NCBI RefSeq assembly: GCF_040412425.1
Contig: NC_089788.1
Span: 67,805,220 to 67,869,219, forward strand
Source of the DNA: Macrobrachium rosenbergii
Lineage: Eukaryota; Arthropoda; Malacostraca; Decapoda; Palaemonidae
Direction: 5' to 3'
DNA length: 64,000 bases
This document shows, piece by piece, positions 1 to 11,324 of the stretch (position 1 is the stretch's first letter; each line of letters opens with the position of its first letter). The translations under genes were made by a program, and so were the position numbers. The notes under the pieces are model-generated. The model ran no database searches, had not been told where the DNA came from, and worked only from the letters and a program-made list of their open reading frames with translations.

Positions 1-758
1 GAATTGTTTGCTCTATTTGTTTAGCGTTGCGGCGGTTTCATAACTGAATGCAACCAACTTGCTTGTTTGAGGTTTGTGTGTTCGTATTTTTAAAATGGTG
101 TGGAGGATATTTAGTTATGAAAATGATAATTATGAGTCGTCATATGCAGCCTATGGCGCTTCGAAAATATGTGAAGATTTGGTAAGGTCGATCATTTAAT
201 ACGAGGTGTGATTATTTAATTATTAATTATATTTTTTCACTTGTTACGAAAATGGATGGACCCACCCATTTTTCTGTCGTTAAGAAATCGAGAAGTGAAA
301 ACTGCACTGTGGTTATTACTATGAGATGGTCACAAATACTAAGGAAAAAAAACTGCTAGCTAGTGATATGCAATCACTAACCCATAGATAAGTGTTACTC
401 GTTAATTTGTACCCATACGCACTGTACACGCCAACGGTAATCGTGCTGTCGCATCTTACGCTAAGATTTGGTCATTGCTGCTAGAAATCGTAATTTAGAT
501 GATGGTGACCAATACCTTATAGATTTTCTAATAACATTGTTAATAACTACTAGGTAGATTTTACTGATATGTTAATAACTTTACTCTTTGGAAGGGGGGC
601 GGGGTTTGAATTTTAAGGGCACCGAGAACCACAATATTTCGGTCTGCGTTTTGGGTTCAGCATCGATGTGGCTGGCAATACTGGCCAAAGTAACTTCATA
701 TCAATTGATTTTATTGGACATTTCGAATCATTTGCCAGTGTAGCAATAGCCCAGCTGC
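1..758. other. AT-rich sequence, nothing recognised
   Basis: No open frame of useful length, no recognisable repeat family and no RNA gene was seen. The stretch is AT-rich with short homopolymers, as expected for intergenic or intronic DNA. Confidence 0.5.
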
Positions 759-1547
759 AGTTGAGAAACCTGGTATTGTATATCAGCATTGCACATCACC
801 ATCAGTCCCGGCTAACAAAAGCACCATAACTCTCGAATGTCAGTTTTCTCAGTATTAATTCAGCATGATCCTCAGAGTTAAGAAAATACACGTAAAATAG
901 ATAAAAAATATCTTGGGTTGATTACCTGCCATTTTTCGGGCGTTCCAAGATGGCTGGCCTGCATGTATTTAATGGGGTGGAAACTACTTTAATAGCTACT
1001 ATTTTTGGGAGGGCATCAAAGTGCCCCACCGCCAGTATGGCAGATAAACTTCTGTAAATATATAACACTTAATATATAACACTGTTAGTATACCATTAAT
1101 ATGTAACTCACTGAATACAAGTTCAGAAACTGGGCATTGTATGTCAGTATTGCACAACACCTTCAGTCTCAGGTAACAAAAACACCATTTCTCTCGAATG
1201 TCAGTTTTCTCAGTATTAATTCAGTATGGTCCTCTGGTCTGATTTTCTTCCTGTCAGAGATTTACAGAAGAGTTAAGAAAATACACGTATTAAGAAATCA
1301 TGGTAAAATTTTTAAGAAAAATATTCAGTTGATGATTGGCGTGTCATTTTGCGGGTGTTCCAAGATGGCTGCCTTGCGTGTATTTTAGAGGGGTAGAAAA
1401 CTTTACTAGCTACTATTTCTGGGAGTCCACCAAAGTGTCCTATCGCCATTATGGCAGGTAAACAGTTAATATATAACAGCTGATATATAATGCACTGTTA
1501 GTATTCTATTAATATACAGTATAACTCAATGAATACATGTTGTACTG
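759..1547. repeat. Diverged direct tandem duplication, two units of about 360-430 bp
   Basis: Unit 1 (about 759-1118) and unit 2 (about 1119-1547) share long blocks in the same order. These are a block around the motif TCTCGAATGTCAGTTTTCTC (about 832 and 1193), a block around TTCCAAGATGGCTG (about 945 and 1360), and a TA-rich end containing AATATATAACA. Unit 2 holds extra sequence near 1240-1290 that unit 1 lacks. No coding content was recognised. Confidence 0.75.
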
Positions 1548-2149
1548 TTGAAGTTTTGCCCACGCCTCCTTCATCATCCTCGTGATTGAGGAAATATCCT
1601 TCCCTTCAGTCGTATTATTTCTTGGCCTCACGTTTTATAGACCTCCATGACCTGACCCATGATCGTCCGGCCCCCCTTCCAAGGTCGTAAGATTGACTTG
1701 TATAACAGTTTTCTGTCGAGTTAGTGTGATGAGGTTGCGTTGTTATCCTGACAGTAGATATTTTTGTTTTGCTTGTGTTTGTTTTCAAGACACGTGCCTT
1801 TTTTTTTTAAGAATTCTAGTCTAGCGTTTTCATTTTTTCGTATGTTAATAAATTTATGTTATATGTCTTAGGTATTTTTTCTGTATTCACTTTAAAAGGT
1901 AATATTTCAAAGCATAGTATTATATACTGTAGATGCATGTGGTATATAATCTGACGGAGATCGGATCTGCAGTATATCACCCATATTACATTACCTCTTA
2001 TTTCACTCTTCCACTCTTCTTCCCCAAATGGGACCCACTGCAGTTGGCTGCCCACCAGGTACACTAATAAATTTATAGGTTAGCGGAATGTGCCCAAATC
2101 TCTCCGTCAACTTGCAAATGAGGATTACGTGTTACAGTTTAACCCTTGC

Positions 2150-2150
<1 letters not shown>
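1548..2150. other. Unique AT-rich sequence, nothing recognised
   Basis: No supported gene or known repeat was seen. Short open frames exist on both strands but show no motif. Confidence 0.45.
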
Positions 2151-2214
<64 letters not shown>

Positions 2215-2580
2215 GGTGGGTTTAGGAGAATATAGGTGGGAGGGCAAACTGCAATATGAAGGTTTATGTCTCAGGTTTTACGTTGTCAAAGGATGCCAAA
2301 TAGTTTGTGAAACCCTTCATAAACTTGTAAGCCTCTGAATTATCTTCTCTTCACTTACATCTAAACTTTAACTCTTTAGTTGTTTTTGTGGAACTCTCCC
2401 TTATCTGCTTATCGTATGTTTTAATGTAAATTTTTCTTCGATCAGAGGCCTCTCTTTCTGTCCTGAGCGTAAGTGCACTATGTATTTTTGCTACCCTAGA
2501 GCTCTATTATTTATTTTAGCTGTATTAATTATTAAGGCATGCCAGTTACCCTTTTTAATGAGTGTATTTTTCGGGGAACA

Positions 2581-2642
<62 letters not shown>
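2151..2642. repeat. (GA)n tract and (CT)n tract with unique spacer
   Basis: A pure (AG)n run occupies about 2151-2210 and a pure (CT)n run about 2583-2642. The arms are complementary and about 370 bp apart, so they could pair in single-stranded form. The spacer has no recognised gene. Poly-Arg-Glu and poly-Leu-Ser frames here are products of the dinucleotide repeat. Confidence 0.9.
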
Positions 2643-2645
<3 letters not shown>

Positions 2646-2988
2646 ATCTTTCATTTATCTTGAATTTAACTTAATTTTCTCCAAGAACTTAGGAAAATAA
2701 AACCGAAACCATGAACTTGAATTCAGAAAATTGAAGACTCGACTGGTAACAATTTGGAGAGGGCATTTCTCAAAATATTCCTCCAGGCGACATTCCATTC
2801 AGCGCATGACACATCGAAAACATCTCGTGCCACCGAGAGTTTTGAGAGGTCGAATCCTTTCCTTTTCAGCCGGGGCGAATGTGCAAGTGGCTTTCCCCAT
2901 GGGACGTTTATTTCCTATCTCCCGGTTTTATAGACTGCCATGTGCTGACCCAGGATCGTCCCGTGTAGGGCCGTAAACGTGGCGCTTA
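2643..2988. other. Unique sequence, nothing recognised
   Basis: Slightly more GC-rich than its surroundings, with a short plus-strand open frame (about 2731-2976). That frame carries no recognisable domain and is not called as a gene. Confidence 0.4.
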
Positions 2989-3030
2989 TAAAAACAAAGT
3001 CTTTCTCTCAAGCCGCACGGCGATAAGGCT

Positions 3031-3086
<56 letters not shown>

Positions 3087-3175
3087 GGCTTGGCTTAGGA
3101 TTTTGTTTTAACTGATGTTTGCTGAGAAATCTATATGAACAAAGTCTTTGTCTCCAGCTGCACGGCGATGAGGCT

Positions 3176-3234
<59 letters not shown>

Positions 3235-3317
3235 GCTTGGCTTAGTCTCTTGTTTAACTGATGTTTGTTGAGAAATCTATAAAAACAAAGTCTTTCTCTC
3301 CAGCTGCACGGCGATAA

Positions 3318-3355
<38 letters not shown>

Positions 3356-3454
3356 GTGGCTTGGCTTAGTCTCTTGTTTACCTGATGTTTGTTGAGAAAT
3401 CTCTAAAAACAGTGTTTCTCTCCAGCCGCACGGCGATAAGGCTGGTTCTCTCTG

Positions 3455-3541
<87 letters not shown>

Positions 3542-3628
3542 GTCTTGGCTGTAGATTTTGTTTAACTGATGTTTGCTGAGAAACCTATAAGAACAAAGTC
3601 TTTTCTCCAGCTGCACGGTGATAAGGCT

Positions 3629-3711
<83 letters not shown>

Positions 3712-3757
3712 GCTTGGCTTAGTCTCTTGTTTATCTGATGTTTGTTGAGAAATATAC
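2989..3757. repeat. CT-interleaved minisatellite, five units
   Basis: Five direct units begin near 2989, 3135, 3283, 3404 and 3591. Each has a conserved stretch (AACAAAGTCTTT, then CCGCACGGCGATAAGGCTGG or close variants), then a (CT)n run of 30-90 bp, then a second conserved stretch (GTGGCTTGGCTTAG, then TGATGTTTGTTGAGAAAT). Unit length differs mainly through the CT run. Amplification of a segment that already held a CT tract explains the structure. Confidence 0.9.
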
Positions 3758-3770
3758 ATATATATAAATT

Positions 3771-3831
<61 letters not shown>
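3758..3831. repeat. (TA)n microsatellite abutting the minisatellite
   Basis: A nearly pure TA run begins directly after the last conserved stretch of the preceding minisatellite. Confidence 0.9.
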
Positions 3832-3835
<4 letters not shown>

Positions 3836-4204
3836 CATACATACACATAAAACCTCATCCTTTACTTATCTTCCTGCCTACCTACACAGCATCATTCAAT
3901 CTTACCACATCCCTTCTTCACCGGCGTATGCAATAATAACTGGCCCATTCTCCTCTCCCACCCTTCATTGGTGCTCCGAGGAAAATCTTTTCGCCGGCAA
4001 ATTAATCTGTGACTGCGAAGTCCTCCAAAGATCATTATTCTTGGGAGCTAACCGCTGTATCTTACAGGGGATTTGGACCTTACATTTTTTGTCCCCCAAT
4101 TCGTTACTTAGGTAATCCTTCCTATCAATCTTGGTCCTCAATTTTCAGTGATGGGACAAGGAGGAGGAAGGACCCTCTCTACTTACCTTTTTTTTTCTGG
4201 GAAG
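3832..4204. other. Unique sequence, nothing recognised
   Basis: A plus-strand frame near 4009-4209 has ordinary composition but no motif or initiation context. It is not called as a gene. Confidence 0.4.
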
Positions 4205-4215
4205 GATGAGACTAT

Positions 4216-4279
<64 letters not shown>

Positions 4280-4360
4280 CATTTTGGCCTTTGTTAAAGA
4301 TACTATGTGCAATCATATCTTGCATAGATATTATAGAATAATGTATTATCTTGCAGAACC

Positions 4361-4432
<72 letters not shown>

Positions 4433-4521
4433 GTGGGTGACTTGATGGCCTTTGTTAGAGATACTATGTGTAATCATATCTTGCATAGATATTATAGAGT
4501 AATATATTATCTTGCAGAATC

Positions 4522-4558
<37 letters not shown>

Positions 4559-4633
4559 TGGCCTTTGTTGAAGATGTTATGTGTAATCACATTTTGCATA
4601 GATATTGTAGAGTAATATATTAACTTGCAGAAC

Positions 4634-4697
<64 letters not shown>

Positions 4698-4754
4698 TAA
4701 CATGTGACATGTTGGCCTTACACATATTGTAGAGTATTATATTATCTGGTAGAA

Positions 4755-4806
<52 letters not shown>
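4205..4806. repeat. GA-interleaved minisatellite, five units
   Basis: Units consist of a roughly 80-bp conserved stretch (GGCCTTTGTTAAAGATACTA, then TTGCATAGATATTATAGA, then TATTATCTTGCAGAACCA) followed by a (GA)n run of 30-70 bp. GA runs lie at about 4219-4272, 4363-4429, 4524-4554, 4637-4694 and 4758-4806. Units degrade toward the right. The architecture matches the arrays at 2989-3757 and 18392-19330 although the conserved stretches are unrelated. Confidence 0.9.
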
Positions 4807-4809
<3 letters not shown>

Positions 4810-4961
4810 AGCCTATAATAGTGGGGAGTATATCGAAGGTAAAAAGAACGGGTTTTATTGTATCGGGTATATAGGAAAGATAGGGGTAATATCATGGGAC
4901 CCGGATTATACGGGATTACTGCCGGGGTTTTGGTCTAGTAATTTTGTTTCCTTGCTAATAG

Positions 4962-4997
<36 letters not shown>

Positions 4998-5328
4998 AAT
5001 GTAATAACTGTCTGGTTGATCACCTTAGCAGATTATCGTCGTGATTTGCGGAGGAGGTTGTCGGTATTACTGTAAGAAGATTATTTACAATATCGTTCAC
5101 GTTGCTTTTCGATAATACAGTTCACATCTTGATAAATGTATTGTCGTTCATTGTTGGTATTGTTGCTCTTGGGTCTGTTATCAGTGATGATGCTATATAT
5201 CGCAATTATGTAAGGTATTTTTATGTCTGACTGCAGTTATTTGAACACAGGTAGTGAAATTCACGTGATGTAGCCAGTAGTATGTCTTTTCCTTAATTTT
5301 TTCTTTTACATTAGTTTGCTTTCTTATT
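4807..5328. other. Unique sequence with one short (GA)n run
   Basis: Contains a short (GA)n run at about 4963-4993. Nothing else was recognised. Confidence 0.45.
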
Positions 5329-5408
5329 CCTCCTCCTCCTCCTCCTCCTCCTCCTCCTCCTCCTCCTCCTCCTCCTCCTCCTCCTCCTCCTCCTCCTCCT
5401 CCTCCTCC
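5329..5408. repeat. (TCC)n trinucleotide microsatellite
   Basis: About 80 bp of pure CCT/TCC repeat. It gives a polySer frame on one strand and a polyGly frame on the other. The flanks do not look like coding sequence, so a homopolymeric protein domain is unlikely. Confidence 0.95.
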
Positions 5409-6059
5409 GACATCTCTTACCTTGTGCAGGGCGACTGGTTCTCCCATTTCTTTTGTTTATCTTCATGTAATCATAAGCTCTCGCAAAGTTTTTCTCTGAC
5501 TTTACATAGAATTCTCCTTAATTCCAAATATATTCTTCCTGAATATTGTGGAATTACGTAGTGTTGCCATAACCTCCCTTTATTTTATTAACTATGTATC
5601 TTGAAAGCAGGTCATGAATTCTGATAATGCTAATGTTTGTTGGTGGCAGCTTTTCCATACCGCTTCATTTGATTTTTTTTATGCATTGCGTGATATTAAT
5701 TATGAATCTATAGTTATCAAAAATGAGGCTGAACGAGGTGTTCGTCAAAACAGGAAAATACCAGGGTAATATCCTGTGTTACCGATTGCTTTTAACAAAG
5801 ATATAATGTCCATTTCAGCCCTTTAACCTGTTTGTTGAACGAGAAAGTGAAACAATTTCTGGCTAGACGATTACATTTATTTGACGCTTTTGCATCACCT
5901 ATTTGTTAAATGTTATAGGTCACCAAAATTTTTTTTATGATTGTCAATATAAATTTATGATGCTGGAAACTGACAGAGCAAATAACAAGTTCAAGACCTG
6001 AATTAGAAAGATATATATAATTTTGGGAAAGATACATAAAATTAATAATTGTCCTTTTG
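5409..6059. other. Unique AT-rich sequence, nothing recognised
   Basis: No supported gene, RNA or repeat family was seen. Confidence 0.45.
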
Positions 6060-6380
6060 AACAGTGGCAAAATGGATACCCTAGGTGAAAGGTTAGACCA
6101 GATTGCTATGAGATGGTTCCGTCATGTGGAAAGAATGGAGGACGATCGGTTAGCAAAGGGAGTGTACAGTATAATTCAGAGGTGCTTGGAGGGTGAGTAG
6201 GAAAGCCTAGAAAGTTTAAGTGAGGTGTCAGGAAGGAAGAGCCTCAGTTTACAGAAAAGCGAGTGTGGGAAGTAAGGTGAATGATGCAGCGGATGTCGTC
6301 GTGTTCGACACGTGGCTAATGAGCGTTTTGTGCAGATATATGAAGCAGTTGATGAGTAGGTTTTATGCACAACGTGTTCA
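6060..6380 (+). pseudogene. Degenerate non-LTR retrotransposon 3' fragment
   Basis: Conceptual translation around 6085-6330 shows a run close to RWFRHVERMEDDRLAKGVY, then a G-rich and basic stretch (GKPRKFK), interrupted by stop codons. This resembles the C-terminal tail, after the reverse transcriptase domain, of many invertebrate LINEs (consensus R-W-F-G-H-V-x-R-M). No reverse transcriptase domain precedes it, so it is a 5'-truncated dead copy. The assignment rests on motif recognition only. Confidence 0.6.
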
Positions 6381-6854
6381 CCCACAATTCGTTTATTAAA
6401 GTATGATTGCAAATTAGTGGTCATTGAGTTAGTTTTTAACTGGAGCCAACTCGTGTAGGTGAAACGCTTATTTAAAAATAAATCTATAAGTGCAGTGTAT
6501 ATGCGTATATTCTAGCTAATTACTTTTCCTTCCAACATGTTTTAATAATCTAAAACACCTTTTAAATTCTGGCGACCAATGCACGGTTTGATACATAGTC
6601 AATTGAAATTTCCAGGTGGACTGCCTGCCTATATTCAACTTCTCGGACCTTACCAGAATTCCCGTCGAAATACAACTTCTGTTTCCAGCGAATCAGATGC
6701 CTCGCAAGCACTTCATTTTGATAAACGATCCCCAAATTTATCGCTAAAGACCTGCCACGGAGTTGTCGATTATAAATCAGCTTTTATTTCTGCCAGCAAA
6801 GTTGGCTGCCCCGAGCGTTGGTGAAAATGGTTTTGTGGTTCCCTCTCGTTGTTT

Positions 6855-6856
<2 letters not shown>
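6381..6856. other. Unique sequence, nothing recognised
   Basis: A plus-strand frame near 6579-6824 has no recognisable motif. It is not called as a gene. Confidence 0.4.
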
Positions 6857-6906
<50 letters not shown>

Positions 6907-6965
6907 TACAGACCTTACAGTTCGTTCGGGTTGCCCCAGGTCCCTCAGTGTGAGGCACCTCTGGG
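6857..6965 (-). mobile_element. (GA)n run fused to the 3' end of a CR1-like LINE
   Basis: A (GA)n run (about 6857-6902) abuts about 60 bp (6901-6965) that is nearly identical to 62132-62190. That second stretch is the 3' terminal part of the minus-strand LINE at the right end of the window (shared motif CGTTCGGGTTGCCCCAGGTC). This is therefore a severely 5'-truncated copy of the same LINE family. Confidence 0.75.
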
Positions 6966-7112
6966 AGAGAGAGAGAGAGAAGGAAATTGCGTTTTAAGTT
7001 ACAAAAGAGAGGGTGTGGAGGATTTTGAAGATGTTAGATCCAGTATTTGGATGATAAATGACTTCTTAAAATAATAAGTAGCAGGTTGTTTTAGCATTTG
7101 GTACGATGTGGG

Positions 7113-7117
<5 letters not shown>

Positions 7118-7192
<75 letters not shown>
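7118..7192. repeat. (TA)n microsatellite
   Basis: A long TA run with one TTTA interruption, followed by a GTATATAT- and TGTATG-rich margin up to about 7250. Confidence 0.95.
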
Positions 7193-7193
<1 letters not shown>

Positions 7194-7249
7194 ATCCTAT
7201 TATACATACAATATACACGCACGTATATATATGTATGTATGTGTATGTG

Positions 7250-7639
7250 TGCTTGTTAGTGAGACATGCATACATTTATTTATATTTATCTAGTGGCTCA
7301 TTTCTCTGTATATAAATTGGATATAGTGGAATTCATGGTAGTACTGGGATTTGCTTTTATAAAAATAAAAAAACATTTGAACATTGGAGTCAGAATAAAT
7401 ATATTAAAGTTGCATTCCCCGTGTAATTTTATCCGTGTGCTGTTTTGCATTCGGAATTCTTTCCTCTTTCATGAAAGGTATCATTTTTCGAGGCTCGCTT
7501 TTTTTTCAAATGCTAGTGATGTGCTGTTTGTCGTGAACCACGTATTTTTTCAATGCTAATATATTTGATTGATTTGATTGCTGTTTTTGTATAGCATACG
7601 CAGTACCAATGGACAGGATAAAAAAATGAAAGAATAAGA
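7250..7639. other. Unique AT-rich sequence, nothing recognised
   Basis: No supported gene or repeat was seen. Confidence 0.4.
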
Positions 7640-7975
7640 GGAACTACTAAAGTCGTAGAACTATCAAAGAAGACCCAGGAAAGAAGACCGCAGTGGTTTG
7701 GCCATGTGATGAGAATGGATGAGACATATGTAGGGAGGAGAGTGATGCAGATGGAGGTGCCTGGTGGCAGAGCAACAGGAATACGGAAGAAGCGAAGGTG
7801 GATGGATGTAGTTAGAGAAGACCTGAGAGACAAACAATTGTCAGAGGACGATGTGTTTGACCGAGCCAGGTGGAGGAATGCTGTCAGAAGCATCGACCCC
7901 CACATAGAAGTGGGAAAAGATGCAGAGAAAGAAGAAGAAGGCACAGTACCAGTTATTATCTTGTGTTATCAATAA
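7640..7975 (+). pseudogene. Non-LTR retrotransposon C-terminal fragment
   Basis: The frame from about 7660 to 7975 reads through PQWFGHVMRMDE, then GGRATGIRKKRRWMD, then a helical, charged stretch with DRARWRNAV, and ends with a purine-rich tail of GAA repeats. W-F-G-H-V-M-R-M followed by a basic G-R-x-x-x-R-K-R-W segment is the typical post-reverse-transcriptase C-terminus of many arthropod LINEs. This copy is open for about 90 codons but has no upstream catalytic domain, so it is a 5'-truncated, non-autonomous remnant. It is less decayed than the copy at 6060-6380. The clade is not determined. Confidence 0.75.
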
Positions 7976-8462
7976 AAATAATAGGTGGACTCTTTCTCGC
8001 AGCTGAAACGAATAAACTCAAAGATATTTTTTATCATATTGTTCCACTTGAGCTTTAAGAGCTTTTACTCTTTTCCTTCGCCCCCTGTAACACCCGTCAG
8101 GTACCCTTTCCCAGTTACCAGTGGATTTCAGTGAACATCGGCTTGCAAATTTTATAACATTCCACTCCCCCCCACCCTCCTTTCTCTGGCAATTTTAAGC
8201 AGGATTATGTCATCAGTACTGACATACGAGCGATCTTCCAATGGAAGTATGCTTGAGGCAAACAGTAGTTAGGCATAGACAGGGGTACTGACCTCCTTAC
8301 AGGAGACAAAAGTGTTTCCTCCTTTAGTAGGTTCGTTAAAGCTGTGTGCTTGCAACTCGGAAGGCACGAGTTCAACTCCTGCTTGACTGCTGAAGTTCAA
8401 TTCGCTTATTTAATTGCTAGTTATAGCATTCAAATATATATATATAAAGTGATTAAAAATTT
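7976..8462. other. Unique sequence left of the LTR element
   Basis: A weak tRNA-like B-box (GAGTTCAACTCC at about 8369) lies here without a convincing cloverleaf. No gene was recognised. Confidence 0.4.
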
Positions 8463-9437
8463 TACAATTTTAAAGGACACATATATGCATTTCAGAGCTT
8501 CAAGTATGATGAAAGAATTTATGGAGTCAGATGGAATAGGTAGAGAGACTGAGGTAAAATCTTTGTGTTCAACAAATAGTTTGATTCCTCAGCAATATTG
8601 CCGGTCAGGTGATCTTCCGAAGTATTATGTATATTCGTGAGTACGTGCGTTAATTTGATCTAGATTATGCCAAAATCTGCCCTAAAAGTGAGTTTGATCG
8701 TTCATTAACGTGATAGAACTGCAGTTGTCTAGACGTAGCTTTGGAGAGGATCCAGGCTTTAAATCGGCAGATAAGGTAGAGTTTGAAATCTCTGTTTTTA
8801 TGGGAGGAAATTGAACTTGTGATTTTTTACCATGATTTTCTAATCATTATGAACTTTTGAACTGGTGTGGGAGATTTAATATGAATATTCATACCTCTTT
8901 TATATTATTGTTTTGTCATGTTACGTTTGCCATATCTTGGCTATGCATTTTACACTTTCCATTATTGTGTTTTGCATTTCATATATTTTTGGGAGTTTTC
9001 TATCATGTTTGATTCTTCCGACAGATGTCTGTGGACAGATGTCGGTGGACAGTGTGGACTGTTTCGAATAACATGTGGTAGACTGGTTTTGACATGACTA
9101 ATTATTGATTTGGGGAGTATGTGTGAGTTTGGATATTTTCAGGCTATTAGCCATAGTGAGACTTCTTTAATCAGAAGTGTTTTGCAGTTCAGAGTTTAGT
9201 TATCTAACTCGATATTTCATTTATTATGCATTTTAATCTTTGCTTTGTTTTATTCATTTCTTGTTGGGTTATTTGAATAATAAACCTATTTTTGTAGAAA
9301 CTATTGCGTTTCTTTAAATGGTCCATTTAATTGATTTGGTGAGAATGAGTGAGATTCGGGTGGGTGAACTTCGGAAAACGATGAGAGAGAGAGAGAGAGA
9401 GAGGCGACACAGAGAGAGAGAGAGAGAGGTGATACAC

Positions 9438-9486
<49 letters not shown>

Positions 9487-9610
9487 AGGAGAAAATAAAA
9501 ATAGATGTGGTTGCCGTGAGCGAACGTTCATACGCCTCCGTTTCATGAATAAAGATCGTTGGAGCACGTTACGTACACTTTCAAAAAGTGTTAATTCTGT
9601 CCTCGTTACA
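8463..9610 (+). repeat. 5' LTR
   Basis: Nearly identical to 16630-17782 throughout, differing by scattered substitutions and small indels. For example, about 10 bp present near 16671 are missing here. The right boundary is set by the shared terminal GTTACA at 9605-9610. AATAAA occurs near 9281 and 9548, either of which could serve polyadenylation. GA runs at about 9380-9481 lie inside the LTR. The left end begins at the shared ACAATTTTAAAGG, about 37 bp inside the probable 5' end of the other LTR. Confidence 0.9.
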
Positions 9611-9736
9611 GAATTAAATGGTGGCAGCGGTGTCTGAGAATTAAATGTTGGCAGCGGTGTCTGAATTAAATGTTGGCAGCGGTGTTGAATGAAATGGCAA
9701 CAGCGGTGTCTTTTGATTTTAAATGGTGGCAGCATG
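9611..9736 (+). repeat. Primer-binding-like site in a 25-bp tandem array
   Basis: Eight bases after the LTR end, TGGTGGCAGCGGTG (9619-9632) begins with TGG, as expected for pairing with a tRNA 3' CCA end. The surrounding unit (GAATTAAATGGTGGCAGCGG) then recurs in direct order near 9638, 9663, 9687 and 9712 with changes (TGTTGG, TGGCAA). The first copy is the best-placed primer-binding site. The tRNA is not determined; a Leu-type acceptor is possible. Confidence 0.65.
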
Positions 9737-10302
9737 ATTTTAATGTCTTTAATGATGGCGAAAGAGGGAGATTGCTAATAGACTAATTGGTAACGTTGAT
9801 GCCCAAGGCATAGGCGACTTCACCTAAGAGCTGGTTAACCGACGGGTCAGTGTTGAATGACTGAGTAGGTGGGTCGGATTACGTGTGAAATACGGGAACC
9901 TTTTTTTTTTTTTTCCGTTTCTATTCGAGTACTGGGAGTGGGGAGTTGTGAAATAGATCTGGATGATCTCTAGAGCAATTTTGGGGTTAACAAAATACCC
10001 AAATAAGTGTGAATAGTGGCGATTGTGAGTTAATTACGCAAAGTGATGATTCAACAATAATCGCGCGCTGGGTGTCTTTTTTTTTCGCTTAGTCGTCGAG
10101 TAGGTGACGTCACAGGTTAGCAAGTTGAGAGATAGGTACTTCGTTTTCTGTTTCAAAATTGGTAAGTACCCCATTCTCGTAAGTTGCGCAGAACGCCGTT
10201 TTCTATTCTTCTTTTAGAGGGGGTAACTTGTGCCTTTCTCTAGTGTTCTTTTTGGTTTCTCTTTTTATGTTGTTACGCTCAGGGCGTGTGATTACTCACA
10301 AA
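9737..10302 (+). other. Untranslated leader of the LTR element
   Basis: About 570 bp between the primer-binding-like array and the gag start, with T runs near 9901 and 10078. No open frame was recognised. It would carry packaging and translation signals, but none can be identified here. Confidence 0.6.
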
Positions 10303-11324
10303 ATGCCGGACGATGCAGCAAGCACATCCCAATCAATTGTGGTGCATAAAGTGACGAACATTTGTGGGAATTACAAATTTTAAAGGGTTAGTTGATGGAA
10401 AGCCAACCCAAAATATAGAAACTTTCATTGAGTCAGTGAACAATTATCTGAATTCCAAGAAAATTACGAATGGCGCTGAAGCTTTAACAGAGGCTAAATC
10501 ATTTCTGGATTTAGATAAAGGAGATATTGGGAAACGAGCACGCAGTTTCGGGTTCAGAAGGTGTAAAACTTGGAATGAACTGCAGAAATTTCTACGAGCT
10601 ACTTATGGCGGAGTTCAACGTGAATGCGCAGTTCGAATTTGCGAGAGTTTCTCAAAATAAAGAAGGGCAATGATTCACTAGTCACATACAGTGCGAATTT
10701 ATTTGATGCAGTAGTTGAGTTAAAGAAATCTATAACAGGTTCTCCATGGGTAACTGGAAATAATATCTCTTTAGATAATTTTGAAAGATTGTTACACTTT
10801 GCTTGCCTTTTAACGTCAGTCCCAGATGTAATTGTAGATAGTTTTGATAAGAGAATTGATCAGGATACAGACGAATCCTTTTGTTTGCACAGATTAACAA
10901 AAATCTAGCAAAATGCCCGACACTGGACAGTAGTTTTGTACAGGGAGGTGCAAGATGTCAGCTGCGGTTTCCAAACCACAGAATAATGATAGTCGCTCGC
11001 ATTCGGGAAATGATGCAACAGCGAAGACATGTGCACGAGTAGAATCGAAGAAAATTCCAGAGAGATCAGTCACAACGATACGTTGTTTTAATTGTGATAA
11101 AATAGGCCATAGTAAATCAAATTGCAGAGTGAGATATTGTTCAGTTTGCAAATCTTCAGATCATGGATGGAGATTTTGCCCAGCCACAAGAATAGAGATT
11201 ATTCAGGAAGTCCCGGGGAGGTTTTTCTAGATATGACAGGAGAATTCCACATGATGCAAGTTCTAGATACACAAAGGAACAGCAGAATTTTCACAAGATA
11301 AGTTCGAAAACAGACACAGGATAA
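10303..11324 (+). pseudogene. gag of the LTR element (frameshifted)
   Basis: Gag forms the particle shell and binds the element's RNA. The likely start is ATG 10303. The reading frame then changes near 10355, 10640, 10895, 10955 and 11215, so no continuous protein of about 340 residues is made. The N-terminal part (10364-10660 and 10624-10908) is helical in composition, like a capsid region. Two CCHC knuckles lie at about 11083-11194: CFNCDKIGHSKSNC, then CSVCKSSDHGWRFC, both C-x2-C-x4-H-x4-C. A basic tail follows. The final frame ends in TAA at 11322-11324, overlapping the ATG of pol. Two knuckles support a genuine nucleocapsid domain. The frameshifts may be mutations or base-calling indels. 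Confidence 0.85.

Noticed and set aside
2090..2338. Open frames with poly-Arg-Glu, poly-Leu-Ser or poly-Tyr-Ile (here and at most GA, CT and TA runs)
   Set aside because: They are translations of dinucleotide repeats, present in several frames and on both strands, with no domain outside the repeat.
2151..4806. CRISPR-like array of repeats and spacers
   Set aside because: Units are long and the conserved parts and GA runs alternate with no unique spacers. The sequence is eukaryotic in character.
5193..5447. PolyGly/polySer protein from the TCC run
   Set aside because: The flanks lack coding signs and the homopolymer follows from the trinucleotide repeat.
8328..8400. Possible tRNA or SINE head left of the LTR element
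   Set aside because: Only a weak B-box-like GAGTTCAACTCC is present. No paired arms or clear A box could be drawn.
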